NCBI GenBank assembly: GCA_913058575.1
Contig: CAJXRF010000044.1
Span: forward strand, 1 to 49,690
Direction: 5' to 3'
Source of the DNA: an uncultured Bermanella sp.
Lineage (GTDB): Bacteria; Pseudomonadota; Gammaproteobacteria; Pseudomonadales; Oceanobacteraceae
Length of the DNA stretch: 49,690 nt
The position numbers and the translations under genes are program-made. Under the pieces are notes generated by a model. The model was not told where the DNA came from, did no database searches, and saw only the letters and a program-made list of their open reading frames with translations. Below, in pieces: positions 36,612-47,146 of the stretch (positions are counted from its first letter, which is position 1; each line of letters begins with the position of its first letter).

Positions 36612-37208
36612 TTAACGCGAAACACGATAAATCGCGATTTCACCTAAAAGGTTTGGCCAAGTACGAATGGCTAGTGACTCTTGATGGTCTTTATTGACCA
36701 CAGTGCGATCTAAAATATGCAGACCTTTTTCACGGCATAGCTTTTCAAAGTCTTGAAAAGTACACATGTGAATATTAGGTGTGTCATACCAGTTAAAGGG
36801 TAAGGTTTTTGACATGGGCATTTTACCTTTTAACATTAGAAACAAACGCGTACGCCAGTAACCAAAGTTAGGAAAAGTAATAATGGCTTCTTTACCCACG
36901 CGCAGCATGTCTTCTAATAATAAATCGGGGCGATCTACCGCCTGTAGTGCTTGGGTCATAATCACGGTATCGACACTGCCATTTTTAAAATGCTGTAGGC
37001 CATCGTTTAAATCATGTTCAATAACGTTAAGGCCCTTCTCAACACAACTAACAATGCTGTCAGGGTTAATTTCCAAACCATAGGATTTACATTTTTTATG
37101 CTGCTTTAAAAATGACAGTAAATCCCCTTGGCCGCACCCTAAATCCAGTACTTGGCTTTCAGGGCTTACCCAGCTTTGAATGATGTTTAAATCACTTCTT
37201 AAAGTCAT
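36612..37208 (-). CDS. metW: MetW, methionine biosynthesis methyltransferase-like protein
   Basis: 198 residues with a class I methyltransferase fold: [15 protein letters not shown] (motif I), [12 protein letters not shown], and the MetW-specific [34 protein letters not shown]. MetW is needed with MetX for homoserine acylation in several bacteria, probably by activating MetX. The ATG overlaps the metX stop by 4 bases, so the two proteins are translationally coupled. Confidence 0.96.
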   Translation of the reverse strand: MTLRSDLNIIQSWVSPESQVLDLGCGQGDLLSFLKQHKKCKSYGLEINPDSIVSCVEKGLNVIEHDLNDGLQHFKNGSVDTVIMTQALQAVDRPDLLLEDMLRVGKEAIITFPNFGYWRTRLFLMLKGKMPMSKTLPFNWYDTPNIHMCTFQDFEKLCREKGLHILDRTVVNKDHQESLAIRTWPNLLGEIAIYRVSR

Positions 37209-38350
37209 AATTTAAGATCCTTCACCACGCGATTCATGTAAGCGCCAAACACGTTTATGTATCTTGGAATGGGTATGAGGAAAGCATCGTGGCCTTTCTC
37301 TGATTCGATGCGCGCGTAGGTGACATCTTTATCGGCTTCAATTAACGCATCTACAATTTCTTCACTGCGCTCAGGGCTAAAGCGCCAATCGGTGGTGAAG
37401 CTTACTACCAAAAACTTACAGGTGGCTTCATCTAAACACTTGGCAAGATCATGCTGGTAATACTGGGCAGGGTCAAAGTAGTCCAAAGCCTTAGTCATTA
37501 GCAGATAAGTATTGGCATCAAAGGTGGTGCTGAATTTTTCACCTTGATAGTGCAAATAACTTTCCACCTGAAATTCAGGTTTGTAGTTATAGCCCACTTC
37601 ATCGCCTTTCATGTCTCGACCAAATTTTTCACCCATGGCGTCGTCACTTAAATAGGTTAAGTGGGCGAGCATGCGAGCGGTCATTAGGCCCGTTTTAGGA
37701 ATGGCATTTTTTACCATGTAGTGGCCGTCATGAAACTCAGGGTCTTTCATAATGGCGTTACGGGCCACTTCATTAAAGGCGATATTTTGTGCCGATAATT
37801 TAGGTGCAGATGCAATCACCACGCTGTAATGAAGACGTTCAGGATATTGAATGCTCCAGCGTAAAGCCTGCATGCCTCCTAAACTGCCGCCAATCACCGC
37901 GGCAAATTTTTCTATGCCTAAACGGTCAGCTAAGCGCGCTTGGCTTTCTACCCAATCACGCACACGTACCATGGGGAAATCGCTGCCGTAAGGCTGGCCA
38001 GTTTCTGGATTGGTGGTGGTAGGGCCTGTACTGCCATGACAACCACCTAGGTTGTTAACAGACAATACAAAGAATTTATTAGTATCGATGACTTTACCCG
38101 GACCAATGCAGGCGTCCCACCAACCTGGGCGTTTGTCTCCTTCATGGAAGCCTGCAGCATGATGGTGGCCACTTAGGGCATGGCAAATAAGAACGGCATT
38201 GCTTTTATCAGCATTTAACTCACCGTAGCTTTCATAAATTAATTCATAGCTGGCAAGAGTCTTACCGCTGACCAGCGTCAACGGTTCATCAAACTGGGCT
38301 ATTTGCGGCGTGATCACGCCAACTGAATTGGCAGAATTCGATTGCGGCAT
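37205..38350 (-). CDS. metX: Homoserine O-acyltransferase MetX
   Basis: 381 residues, alpha/beta-hydrolase fold. It acylates homoserine in the first committed step to methionine. The nucleophile Ser is in [12 protein letters not shown]; the Asp in [13 protein letters not shown] and the His in KGHDAFLIP complete the triad. [14 protein letters not shown] and [12 protein letters not shown] form the oxyanion region. Gammaproteobacterial members of this type with MetW often use succinyl-CoA and not acetyl-CoA; I cannot settle the acyl donor by eye. No SAM riboswitch is visible before it. Leads the operon with metW. Confidence 0.95.
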   Translation of the reverse strand: MPQSNSANSVGVITPQIAQFDEPLTLVSGKTLASYELIYESYGELNADKSNAVLICHALSGHHHAAGFHEGDKRPGWWDACIGPGKVIDTNKFFVLSVNNLGGCHGSTGPTTTNPETGQPYGSDFPMVRVRDWVESQARLADRLGIEKFAAVIGGSLGGMQALRWSIQYPERLHYSVVIASAPKLSAQNIAFNEVARNAIMKDPEFHDGHYMVKNAIPKTGLMTARMLAHLTYLSDDAMGEKFGRDMKGDEVGYNYKPEFQVESYLHYQGEKFSTTFDANTYLLMTKALDYFDPAQYYQHDLAKCLDEATCKFLVVSFTTDWRFSPERSEEIVDALIEADKDVTYARIESEKGHDAFLIPIPRYINVFGAYMNRVVKDLKL

Positions 38351-38373
38351 TCAATTGGGTCCAAAAAGAAGAG

Positions 38374-38409
38374 AAAATAAAAAGGCTGCGCAGTGTACGC
38401 TACGCAGCC
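38374..38409 (-). terminator. Terminator of yggT
   Basis: On the minus strand a GC-rich stem (ggctgcg / cgcagcc) with a 12-base loop is followed by tttttatttt. Separates yggT from metX. Confidence 0.85.
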
Positions 38410-38434
38410 CACAAGACCTAAGTTTATAGGGCGC

Positions 38435-39019
38435 TTATAAACCAATAATGAAGCCTGGTGCGCCAGTGCTTATGGCAATGTTCTTCATGATGATTTCAAG
38501 CACCATAATGACTAACATAATAGCCATAGGGCTTAAATCTAGGCCGCCCATATCGGGCATACGTTTACGAATCGGTTCCATAACCGGGTCAATGATCTGT
38601 CTTAATAGCAGCAAAGCTGGATTATAGCTTTGTGGCGCAATCCAACTGGCGATGATCATGATGAGCACACCCCAGAAGTACAGTTTAAGGAACAATCCAG
38701 CTCCGCCAAGTAATGCCCAAACCGCAATATTTGAAACAGAAATGGGCCAGCCAACTAGGGCAATGGAGACCGAGATAGCAATACACTCTAGAATGAATAA
38801 CAACACTAATGCTGCTATGTCATAACCGCCAAATCCAGGCATGACCTTGCGAATAGGCACTAGCACAGGGGAGGTTGCTTTAACGATAAACTGGCTAATT
38901 GGGTTGTGAAAGTCTGCGCGCACGGCTTGCAATAAGAAGCGTAAAACAACAATGAACATGTAAAAGCCAGCAAGAGTATTGACCAGTAATAAGCCAATTT
39001 GAGATGCGGTGGATTCCAT
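38435..39019 (-). CDS. YggT-family membrane protein
   Basis: 194 residues with two YggT repeats, each made of paired membrane helices and an amphipathic segment. The signature appears twice: NPISQFIVKATSPVLVPIRKVMPGFGGYDIAAL and the related YNPALLLLRQIIDPVMEPIRKRMPDMGGLDLSPM. The family is linked with osmotic stress and division in other bacteria; function is uncertain. In P. aeruginosa proC lies upstream of this gene, but here rph does. Confidence 0.93.
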   Translation of the reverse strand: MESTASQIGLLLVNTLAGFYMFIVVLRFLLQAVRADFHNPISQFIVKATSPVLVPIRKVMPGFGGYDIAALVLLFILECIAISVSIALVGWPISVSNIAVWALLGGAGLFLKLYFWGVLIMIIASWIAPQSYNPALLLLRQIIDPVMEPIRKRMPDMGGLDLSPMAIMLVIMVLEIIMKNIAISTGAPGFIIGL

Positions 39020-39057
39020 GAATAACTCCTGTACCTAAAAATTAGATGAAGCGTATA

Positions 39058-39771
39058 TTATGCTAATACACTTAGTTGTAATTGGTTGATCTCAGTAATG
39101 CCTTTTTTCGCAAGCGCCAGCATGGCATTTAGCTCTTCAGGCTGGAATGGCTCGCCTTCAGCCGTACCTTGAACTTCAATGAAGCCACCGTTGTCGGCCA
39201 TAATCACATTTAAATCGGTTTCAGCATTGCTGTCTTCGGCATAGTCTAAATCCAGAACGGCTTCGCCCTTGTAAATGCCAACAGACACAGCACCAATCAT
39301 ATATTTAATAGGGCTTTTCTTTAATAAGCCTTCGGCCAACATGTAATTAATCGCGTCGACTAATGCAACACAAGCCCCAGTAATAGAGGCTGTTCGAGTT
39401 CCACCATCCGCTTGAATAACATCGCAATCAATGGTGATACTGTTTTCACCCAATGCTTCAAGATCAATGGCTGCCCGTAAAGAGCGACCAATTAAGCGAC
39501 TAATTTCAACAGTCCGACCGCTTTGCTTACCTTTGGCTGCTTCTCGCATCATACGAGAATTAGTAGAGCGCGGTAACATGCCGTATTCAGCCGTCACCCA
39601 GCCTTGGCCTTTACCACGTAAAAATGACGGTACGCGACTTTCCACTGTGGCGGTACAAATAACCTTAGTATCACCAAACTCAACCAACACCGAGCCTTCG
39701 GCGTGTTTGGTAAATTGACGGGTAATCTTCAGGTCTCGTAGCTGGTCTAACGCGCGGCCGCTTGGTCTCAT
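39058..39771 (-). CDS. rph: Ribonuclease PH
   Basis: 237 residues, full length. It phosphorolytically trims tRNA 3' ends in the cytoplasm. Starts [18 protein letters not shown] and contains [38 protein letters not shown], and the catalytic [20 protein letters not shown]-terminal [13 protein letters not shown] is conserved. Not truncated, in contrast to the frameshifted E. coli K-12 gene. Divergent from yicC, as in many gammaproteobacteria. Confidence 0.97.
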   Translation of the reverse strand: MRPSGRALDQLRDLKITRQFTKHAEGSVLVEFGDTKVICTATVESRVPSFLRGKGQGWVTAEYGMLPRSTNSRMMREAAKGKQSGRTVEISRLIGRSLRAAIDLEALGENSITIDCDVIQADGGTRTASITGACVALVDAINYMLAEGLLKKSPIKYMIGAVSVGIYKGEAVLDLDYAEDSNAETDLNVIMADNGGFIEVQGTAEGEPFQPEELNAMLALAKKGITEINQLQLSVLA

Positions 39772-39963
39772 GATGTGAATGCCCTAAAGTGAAAAATAAA
39801 TTAATGGGCAGCATTATAGCGTGCTTCTGGGCTGCGCCAAGGGAAAAGGCTCTATCTTTACGGTACAAGCCCTTTAATGCACGCACATGATGGAACCTGT
39901 GGACAGGCCAAGGTAAAATGAGAGTCTAATCTGTATTTTTAATTCCTCTTTGGGACCGCTCAC

Positions 39964-40827
39964 ATGATGTTAAGCATGACCGCCTTTGCCAGATGCGATC
40001 ACGAAGGCCAAGAAGGCAGTTTTTATTGGGAAATTCGCTCAGTGAACTCCCGTTACTTAGAGCTGCACTTTCGTCTACCGGATACTCTTAAAAGCATCGA
40101 AGGAGAATTAAGAGAAGCCATTAGAGCAAAGCTTACCCGTGGCAAGGTGGAATGCAGTCTTAAATTCGTCGCCAATAGCTCGCAACAAAATCTTACCATT
40201 AATGAAACTCTGGTCAGTCAGCTTAATGAAGCCAGTGATCAGGTTCATAATATTATCGGGCCTGGCAACGCATTAGATGCTTTAGAGATATTAAAATGGC
40301 CTGGCGTCATCAGCCAGCCTGAATTAAACATGGGCCAAGCGAAGAGCGATGCATTAACGACCTTTAGTACAGCCTTGTTGCAATTGCTTGAAATGAGAGA
40401 GCGAGAAGGTAAAGCGTTAACGACGTTTATCGAGCAACGCCTGCAAGGCATTGATCAAGAAGTGGCGAAAGTGAAGGCTATTTTGCCTGAAATACTGATC
40501 GCTCAACGGGAGAACTTGTTAACTCGTTTAGCCGACTTAGCAATCAAAGTAGATGAAGAGCGCTTTGAGCAAGAAATGGTAATCTTGTTGCAAAAGGCTG
40601 ATGTAGACGAAGAGCTAGATCGCCTACAAGCACATCTTCAGGAAGTTGCTCGTATACTTAAAGGCGGCGGCACAGTGGGTCGTCGACTAGATTTCATGAT
40701 GCAAGAGCTTAACCGTGAGGCCAATACTTTGTCATCTAAATCCATATCGCACCTCACCACAAAAATAGCAGTAGAGCTAAAAGTGTTAATTGAGCAAATG
40801 CGCGAGCAAATTCAGAATATTGAATAA
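39964..40827 (+). CDS. yicC: YicC-family endoribonuclease
   Basis: 287 residues. N-terminus MMLSMTAFARC, then SVNSRYLELHFRLPD, RGKVECSL, and the C-terminal DUF1732 part (DVDEELDRLQAHLQEVARILKGGGTVGRRLDFMMQELNREANTLSSKS). E. coli YicC is reported to cut RNA, including RyhB. Normally followed closely by gmk; here two extra genes intervene. Start by alignment with the family. Confidence 0.95.
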   Translation: MMLSMTAFARCDHEGQEGSFYWEIRSVNSRYLELHFRLPDTLKSIEGELREAIRAKLTRGKVECSLKFVANSSQQNLTINETLVSQLNEASDQVHNIIGPGNALDALEILKWPGVISQPELNMGQAKSDALTTFSTALLQLLEMREREGKALTTFIEQRLQGIDQEVAKVKAILPEILIAQRENLLTRLADLAIKVDEERFEQEMVILLQKADVDEELDRLQAHLQEVARILKGGGTVGRRLDFMMQELNREANTLSSKSISHLTTKIAVELKVLIEQMREQIQNIE

Positions 40828-40858
40828 TGAGCCCTATAATTATGAGAATGTTTAAAGC

Positions 40859-41866
40859 GTGAGTAAAGTTGGCCGAAACGATCCGTGCTTATGTGGCAGC
40901 GGTCAAAAATATAAGAAGTGCTGTATGGCTAAAGAATTGGAAGCTAGAGCGCAAGATGTTCATGCCGTTCAGATTAACCAAGGTATTAAAAAAGCTTTTG
41001 CTGGCCAGCAGTTTGAATCTATCGATGATGCGCAGGTCTTTGCCGAGCATAAAATACAGCAACATAACGACACGGCACAGGCTGAATTGGGCGGATTTTC
41101 CCCTAGCCAGCTTTATACTTTGTTACATGCGCCTATAGAAGAGCAAGAGCTGATTCAATGGCAGCCGAACATAAGCAATACCTACCTTGAGCGTTCACCT
41201 ATTTTAAGTATTTTTATCTCTGTTAAGGCCTATCTTAAAGATAATCATGCAAAAGCTACGGCTAGGGGTAATTTGCCGGCTGCATTAGTTAAATATGTGT
41301 TAGCTGATTTTAAGAAATTACTGAGCGAACAAGAAATAGAAACGGGTTATAGCCGTATTAACAAAGAAGATGACTTTAGAGAATTAAGCTGTGCACGCTT
41401 TATTTTTGAGCAAGCTGGATTGTTACGAAAAAATAAAGGCCGCTTTGTTTTAACATTGAAAGCCCAGAATATGCCTGAAGGTGAAGTATTTAAACTTCTA
41501 TTCATAACCTATATTGAGAAATACAGTTGGGCCAGCGAAGATCTATACCCAGAAGCAGACTTTTTTCAAGCGGCTACTTGGTATTCACTGGTGACGCTGA
41601 ATCGATTACATGGAAAACCTGTAGATAAAGATAAGTTTGCAGAAGATTTTGTACGGGTTTTTCCTATGATTCTCAATGAGTTCCAAGATGATCACTACCG
41701 CTCAGCTGCAGTTCAGGCTATGAGTGCTTACACGGTGCGCATGGTAGATAGATTTTGGCAGTTGTTTGGTCTGGTGAAATTAGAGGGTGAAATATTTACC
41801 AAGGGCTATCAAAAAACCATCATTATTCAACCATTATTAAAGCAAGTATTTACTTTTAAAGGCTAA
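40859..41866 (+). CDS. SEC-C motif protein of unknown function
   Basis: 335 residues, GTG start. The N-terminus carries a SEC-C zinc-binding motif, NDPCLCGSGQKYKKCC with Cys10, Cys12, Cys21 and Cys22, as at the C-terminus of SecA. The other 310 residues are mostly helical and match no domain I know. It begins 31 bases after yicC and overlaps the convergent NTPase-nuclease gene by 4 bases at its end. A 60-base stretch (41281-41340) has 27% G+C by hand count, well below neighbouring housekeeping genes, consistent with acquisition. Whether it works with the large gene is unknown. Confidence 0.8.
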   Translation: MSKVGRNDPCLCGSGQKYKKCCMAKELEARAQDVHAVQINQGIKKAFAGQQFESIDDAQVFAEHKIQQHNDTAQAELGGFSPSQLYTLLHAPIEEQELIQWQPNISNTYLERSPILSIFISVKAYLKDNHAKATARGNLPAALVKYVLADFKKLLSEQEIETGYSRINKEDDFRELSCARFIFEQAGLLRKNKGRFVLTLKAQNMPEGEVFKLLFITYIEKYSWASEDLYPEADFFQAATWYSLVTLNRLHGKPVDKDKFAEDFVRVFPMILNEFQDDHYRSAAVQAMSAYTVRMVDRFWQLFGLVKLEGEIFTKGYQKTIIIQPLLKQVFTFKG

Positions 41867-44800
41867 TCAGAAGGTTCAGTCACATCCAATACAAATACCG
41901 ATATCCGTTTTCTTTGTTCATCAGTCAACTGGTTAACCAGCATCTCGCATAATTGCTGTGGCGTATTGGGCCTCTCTAAGCCATCAGGATGTTTTTTAAT
42001 TTTGTCAGTACGTTTATCTCCATACCAAAACACACCGTAAATACCATATCCTTGGGCATTGGGGTCTCGGGTATATAATTGGTCTAGCTGTGAGCTGGCA
42101 GCACTCCAAAGCTCAGTATGAAAGTCCCGTTTTAGCTCAATTACCATTTTTAAGCCTTTATGAAAGATAACTATATCGGCTCGCTTATCCTTTATCATAT
42201 GTCCTTCGGGTTCTACATGAAGGCCGAACTTTTCTAGTCGACGCCTCAATAGTGGCAATAGAGCATCGCGGCAGCTTTCTTCCCACTTGGGCGTGCTAGG
42301 CTTTCCCTTTGGCTCATTCCAAAATGCTCTGTAAGCGTCTTCATTACTACCGCCTATGTGGCGTTGGATATCCTGCATGGTATCCATTATCAGCGCTTGC
42401 AAATCGACAATATTTGTAGGGGCTTTGTTTTCTAATACGTTAAGAGCTTGTTGAGCGGTTGGGGGCTTAAAACTAGCATTTACATATAGAGTTCGTTGTT
42501 CGAACAGCTTGTGTTTAATATCGTCCTGATAGGATTTAAGTGAGGCATCATTGGCAAGGTGGATAAGGCTTTGGCTAGCTTGTAGAGTGTCCATTGTTGC
42601 AATTCGATTTACCAGTGATAAAACAAACCTAGAACCTGTCCAGGGTGCATTTCTGCTTGCTACCCCGCCATCTGGTGCGCCAATATTCAGCGGGAATATT
42701 TCTGCAGAAAGAGAGATTAACTTCTCTAATTTAGTTAGATAGTTATTTTGAGAGGATAGGGCCTCAAGGTAGTCTTGCTCACTAAAGAATGAATCTAATT
42801 CCCAGATTAGCTCTTTTTTTGTTTCATAGTCGAGTGTCTCTAATTCAATACCTTTATCATGTAAAACAAGCTTTATTCCAAGCCAAACTAAGGCGGTATT
42901 CTCTGAATCCAATGAACTTTGGGTAGCCTCAGATACGATATTTTTTAGCCAACCTGAATCAAGGTATTTAAGAGACTTTGAGAGCAGATATCTGGATGGT
43001 TTAATGTTGTTATTTTGGAAAGCTAATAACGCTCTTTTTAACATTAAAGACCTGAATGGGGTTAACTGCTCTGTTTGAAATAATTCTCGCTCGTGTAATA
43101 CATGTGCGATCCCTAAAGAGAGACGAAACTCAGTAATTAAGCACCAAGCTTCGGCGATAAGGTTTGGCTTATGTTCTAAGAGGTAGTACTTCCAATGGCT
43201 TGAAAATAAAGCCTCGCCGCTTCTTTGGTTGGTATATGGCCAAATGGTGAAGTCCGTCTGCAATGCAGTTACTAAAAATTCATCGGTTACGTCAGTTAAT
43301 CTCTGGTTACGTAGAGACGATTCGTCTAACCCAATGATAATGGCATACCACCAGCTAAAGTGATGAGTAGCTGGGTAGTCTTTGTATGCTATCGATAAGT
43401 CAATTACAGGCTGACTCTTTACCAGATTAATGAGCCCTTTTATTGCAGATTCACTCCCCGCTTCGCCAAACTCAGTAATTAAGCGTTGTTTAGGGGCCGC
43501 TTCCTGGTCTGTATCGGAATAACGCCCTAAATAAAAGTAGGCAACTTCACCTAGCCAGCCTAAGTGGCTACCATTTTCAATGTTAAGCATTGACTCAGCA
43601 AAGCTTTCGTTTCTTTTTTGTTTAGCTATAGCCTCTGTTCTGTTGCGACTTGCTTTTAGTCCTGCCATTTTAGCGTTCTGCTTAATCCCAGCTTCCATTT
43701 CATAGAAGCAAATAGAATTCCTTATAGCAATCAGGTCCTCATTACCTTCTGCTCTATCGTAAAGATCCCAAAATATGCCTGAATCAGTCGAGTCAATGCT
43801 TAGGTTAAGGCACAGTTGATATGATTTTGTATGCTTATCACCAACTGAATTTCTAAATGACTCTAAAGCTTTTGGTAAAATGTCGGTTTTTTTAATGCTG
43901 CCCAGCATGATACTTTGGAAATTGTAGATATTTAATGGTTGCAGGCCTGAGCAATATTCATCTATATAGATTGGAATAATGCCTTCAATTAATTTGTTAG
44001 ACCGATGCTGTAATGCTTCTGAAAGTTGTTTCTTATTACTCCTGCCCCCGGAGTTTAATCTGCGCCCTAAATAAATTAGCCAATTCCATAAAAATTGGAA
44101 ATCTAGGTTCTTTTTGTTGGTTACCCATTTAGTGAGTAGATCGCATATGGTACTGAATGCGTCCCAGCTTATGCCACTCAATAGAGTTGAATCATTAATG
44201 TTTATTTGAGTTATTATTGGTTCAAGTACTTTAGGAATGTCATCAGTCTTCACCAATTCATGTAGCTTCCAAAAGTAACCAGCAACGATTTGATGATTTT
44301 TTGAATTAATAGCATCAAGTAATAAAGATGTCATATCGATTGGTTCTAAACACTCATGATAAAGACTCGAAATACTTTCTGCTCTAAGCATAATTTCATC
44401 ATGAGTCTTGCCTAGTGCGCGATAAGTATTGCGTATTTCTTTCCAATTGCTTTTGGCCTGAGTCAAATAGGCTAAAAGAGCGTAGTGAGATTTCTGTGAC
44501 AGAGTGATCTCTCGAAGAAAACCACTCATTCCATTTAAAACCTGACCTTGTTCAAGCACTTGATATAGCATTGTTTTTAAGTGCGAAGGCGTATCTTTAT
44601 TGGTAAGTAATTTCTTAATTCTTGCTGCTAATTCAGGTACGGCTAAGCCCGCGATATTTAATGACCAGAAATGGCCAGCCATGAAGTATGGATTATCATT
44701 GGCCAGTGCCTCTATTGCCGTTAAAAGCTGTTTTTTTTGGTGGCTACTAAAAGAAGCTATGTCACTATAAAGCAAAATAGTTAGCGTATCGTTAAGAACT

Positions 44801-45882
44801 AAATAGTTAAACTCTTCAGGCAGGTAGAGTGTTAACCAGGCATACAGTCCTCGAAGTTCTGAAACTGATTGGTCATTCACCGAGATGACTGCCATCACTC
44901 GGCTCAAAGGCAGGCCACCTTGAATTTGCTTGGCGATCCAGCGTGCTGCCAGATATTCAGCAACCATGCGGTGAGAATAGTCAAATTCTTGCTTCGAATG
45001 AGCAATAAAAAGCCTTGAGCGTAAAACCGATTCGATGAGGGTGTGTTCAAAAATATGAATCTCACCACTGACTAGCCAGTTTTCATGGAATAGGTGGGAT
45101 TCGGTTGCACTTAAATATATGCCTTCAACATCTGCAATTAATCGAGCGGCACAAATTGCACCAGCGCAATCTAAACGTTCAGCAGCATTTCCTACCAATG
45201 TACATCTTAGGTGTTCGCCGCTGGTTTCAGTTAGTAGTAAGTCAGAAGCTTGCTCGAACAGTTCTTTTTTAGTTGCAGGCCATTGCTTGGAAGAGACCAC
45301 AGCTGCCAGCATTTTTAAGGTTTGAGGGTTACCAAGTAACTCTGCAAGACCTCGAGTTTTAGCTGTATCTAAAAATGCATCGGACTCAGTTATGTTACAT
45401 TCAACTAAAATATCTAATATGTCTTGCTCGGTTAGCGGTTCAAGCTGAACAACAGTTGCCTTTTGGCCTTCGTCATCACATAAGTAATCATTTAAAGTCT
45501 CCAGGTCCAAATCAGCATGCCAATCGGCGATTCGGCAAGCCAGTCGAACTTTTTGAGGTTGCACCTCCCAGAGCTTTGTGACCACCTGGCTTAGCACATC
45601 TTGAGTACCTGCACTGGCTCGCTGTTCGTCCAGTGCATCTATGAATAGGCAATCATATTGAGTGAGTTTAGAAGCAGGACGGATTAAAAAGCTCTTTGCC
45701 GTAAGGTAGTAGCAACCTTTAGATTCTGCTGCTTCTTTAAATAGATGTGTTTTACCTGCGCCTGGAGTGCCGAGTAATACTAGGCCTTTTGTTTCAATAT
45801 ACTCACTGAATGGTTTTTTAGTGGGTTTCTGTTGCTCGCTGCTAGGCTGAATCTGATGTACGATTCTGTCCATAGAATTCAT
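41863..45882 (-). CDS. NACHT/STAND-type NTPase with C-terminal PD-(D/E)XK nuclease-like domain (candidate antiphage protein)
   Basis: About 1339 residues from the ATG at 45882, which has aagga upstream; a TTG nine codons earlier lacks a ribosome site. Residues 32-86 hold the P-loop GTPGAGKT (38-45) and Walker B CLFIDALDE (78-86), the DALDE form typical of NACHT/STAND NTPases. FDYSHRMVAEYLAARW at about 300-315 resembles the element that ends NACHT modules. About 800 helical residues follow, a likely sensor. The C-terminus has D1236 (RADIVIF), ELK at 1249-1251 and a downstream QLDQLY, the pattern of Mrr-like nucleases. I infer infection sensing coupled to DNA cleavage. Avs-type proteins usually carry the effector at the N-terminus. 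Sampled segments are 33-38% G+C. Confidence 0.85.
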   Translation of the reverse strand: MNSMDRIVHQIQPSSEQQKPTKKPFSEYIETKGLVLLGTPGAGKTHLFKEAAESKGCYYLTAKSFLIRPASKLTQYDCLFIDALDEQRASAGTQDVLSQVVTKLWEVQPQKVRLACRIADWHADLDLETLNDYLCDDEGQKATVVQLEPLTEQDILDILVECNITESDAFLDTAKTRGLAELLGNPQTLKMLAAVVSSKQWPATKKELFEQASDLLLTETSGEHLRCTLVGNAAERLDCAGAICAARLIADVEGIYLSATESHLFHENWLVSGEIHIFEHTLIESVLRSRLFIAHSKQEFDYSHRMVAEYLAARWIAKQIQGGLPLSRVMAVISVNDQSVSELRGLYAWLTLYLPEEFNYLVLNDTLTILLYSDIASFSSHQKKQLLTAIEALANDNPYFMAGHFWSLNIAGLAVPELAARIKKLLTNKDTPSHLKTMLYQVLEQGQVLNGMSGFLREITLSQKSHYALLAYLTQAKSNWKEIRNTYRALGKTHDEIMLRAESISSLYHECLEPIDMTSLLLDAINSKNHQIVAGYFWKLHELVKTDDIPKVLEPIITQININDSTLLSGISWDAFSTICDLLTKWVTNKKNLDFQFLWNWLIYLGRRLNSGGRSNKKQLSEALQHRSNKLIEGIIPIYIDEYCSGLQPLNIYNFQSIMLGSIKKTDILPKALESFRNSVGDKHTKSYQLCLNLSIDSTDSGIFWDLYDRAEGNEDLIAIRNSICFYEMEAGIKQNAKMAGLKASRNRTEAIAKQKRNESFAESMLNIENGSHLGWLGEVAYFYLGRYSDTDQEAAPKQRLITEFGEAGSESAIKGLINLVKSQPVIDLSIAYKDYPATHHFSWWYAIIIGLDESSLRNQRLTDVTDEFLVTALQTDFTIWPYTNQRSGEALFSSHWKYYLLEHKPNLIAEAWCLITEFRLSLGIAHVLHERELFQTEQLTPFRSLMLKRALLAFQNNNIKPSRYLLSKSLKYLDSGWLKNIVSEATQSSLDSENTALVWLGIKLVLHDKGIELETLDYETKKELIWELDSFFSEQDYLEALSSQNNYLTKLEKLISLSAEIFPLNIGAPDGGVASRNAPWTGSRFVLSLVNRIATMDTLQASQSLIHLANDASLKSYQDDIKHKLFEQRTLYVNASFKPPTAQQALNVLENKAPTNIVDLQALIMDTMQDIQRHIGGSNEDAYRAFWNEPKGKPSTPKWEESCRDALLPLLRRRLEKFGLHVEPEGHMIKDKRADIVIFHKGLKMVIELKRDFHTELWSAASSQLDQLYTRDPNAQGYGIYGVFWYGDKRTDKIKKHPDGLERPNTPQQLCEMLVNQLTDEQRKRISVFVLDVTEPSD

Positions 45883-45951
45883 CGCTGTTTTGATTTCCTT
45901 ATGCCCCAATTTTATGAATTAGTTAATTAGCCCACTTTACCCATTTTTAGG

Positions 45952-45980
45952 CTGTCATCCCAGCCATGGGGCATTATAAT
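45952..45980 (+). promoter_or_regulatory. Promoter of gmk
   Basis: A perfect TATAAT (45975-45980) follows a -35-like CTGTCA (45952-45957) by 17 bases, in the divergent gap before gmk. It gives gmk its own promoter separate from yicC. Confidence 0.6.
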
Positions 45981-46001
45981 TACTGACTAGTTAATCATTG
46001 A

Positions 46002-46628
<627 letters not shown>

Positions 46629-46867
46629 ACTCAGATAAGTGAATTGGCTTTTGTTTGATGAAGGGCAAGGCTTGTATTGTGCAAACGACCACGCTTGCCA
46701 TTGCCGCTTCAAATAATGTACAACGCCTCATTGTAAAAGAGTGGTTATCTGCACAAGCTTTCACCAATTGGTACATAAACAATGGCGTAATTGCGCGGTA
46801 TTTTGTAAACTGTTGACCTTAAAACATTCTAATCGGCGACCTGTTCGCCCAAACTAAGAGAATTAAC

Positions 46868-47101
46868 ATGGCTCGCGTAACCGTAGAAGATTGCCTAGAT
46901 AACGTAGACAACCGCTTTGAGCTAGTAATGCTAGCTGCTAAACGAGCCAAGCAATTGGTCATGCAAGGTGCTGAGCCTCTAGTAACTCCTGATAACGACA
47001 AGCCAACTGTTATTGCGTTACGTGAAATTGCAGCGGGTAAAGTAACACCTGCGACTATGGCTGCTGCTGAAGCTGCTGCCCTTGCCGAAGAGCAAGCATA
47101 A
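46868..47101 (+). CDS. rpoZ: RNA polymerase omega subunit
   Basis: 77 residues: [30 protein letters not shown], followed by [19 protein letters not shown], colinear with E. coli omega. It helps assemble the beta' subunit and forms part of the ppGpp site on RNA polymerase. Followed after 45 bases by spoT. Confidence 0.97.
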   Translation: MARVTVEDCLDNVDNRFELVMLAAKRAKQLVMQGAEPLVTPDNDKPTVIALREIAAGKVTPATMAAAEAAALAEEQA

Positions 47102-47146
47102 CTATGACAGCACCTTTTCCTTTCTTTGCTGTATTAGGAGGTTAAG

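Noticed and set aside
38351-38434. SAM riboswitch before metX
   Set aside because: Only the yggT terminator is present; no riboswitch-like conserved elements were seen.
40840-45982. Shared 8-mer TATAATTA near yicC end and before gmk as flanking direct repeats of an insertion
   Set aside because: Too short and A+T-rich to separate from chance; one copy is part of the gmk -10 box.
46658-46816. 52-codon open frame between gmk and rpoZ
   Set aside because: No ribosome site, no signal or family resemblance; it lies in the promoter region of rpoZ.
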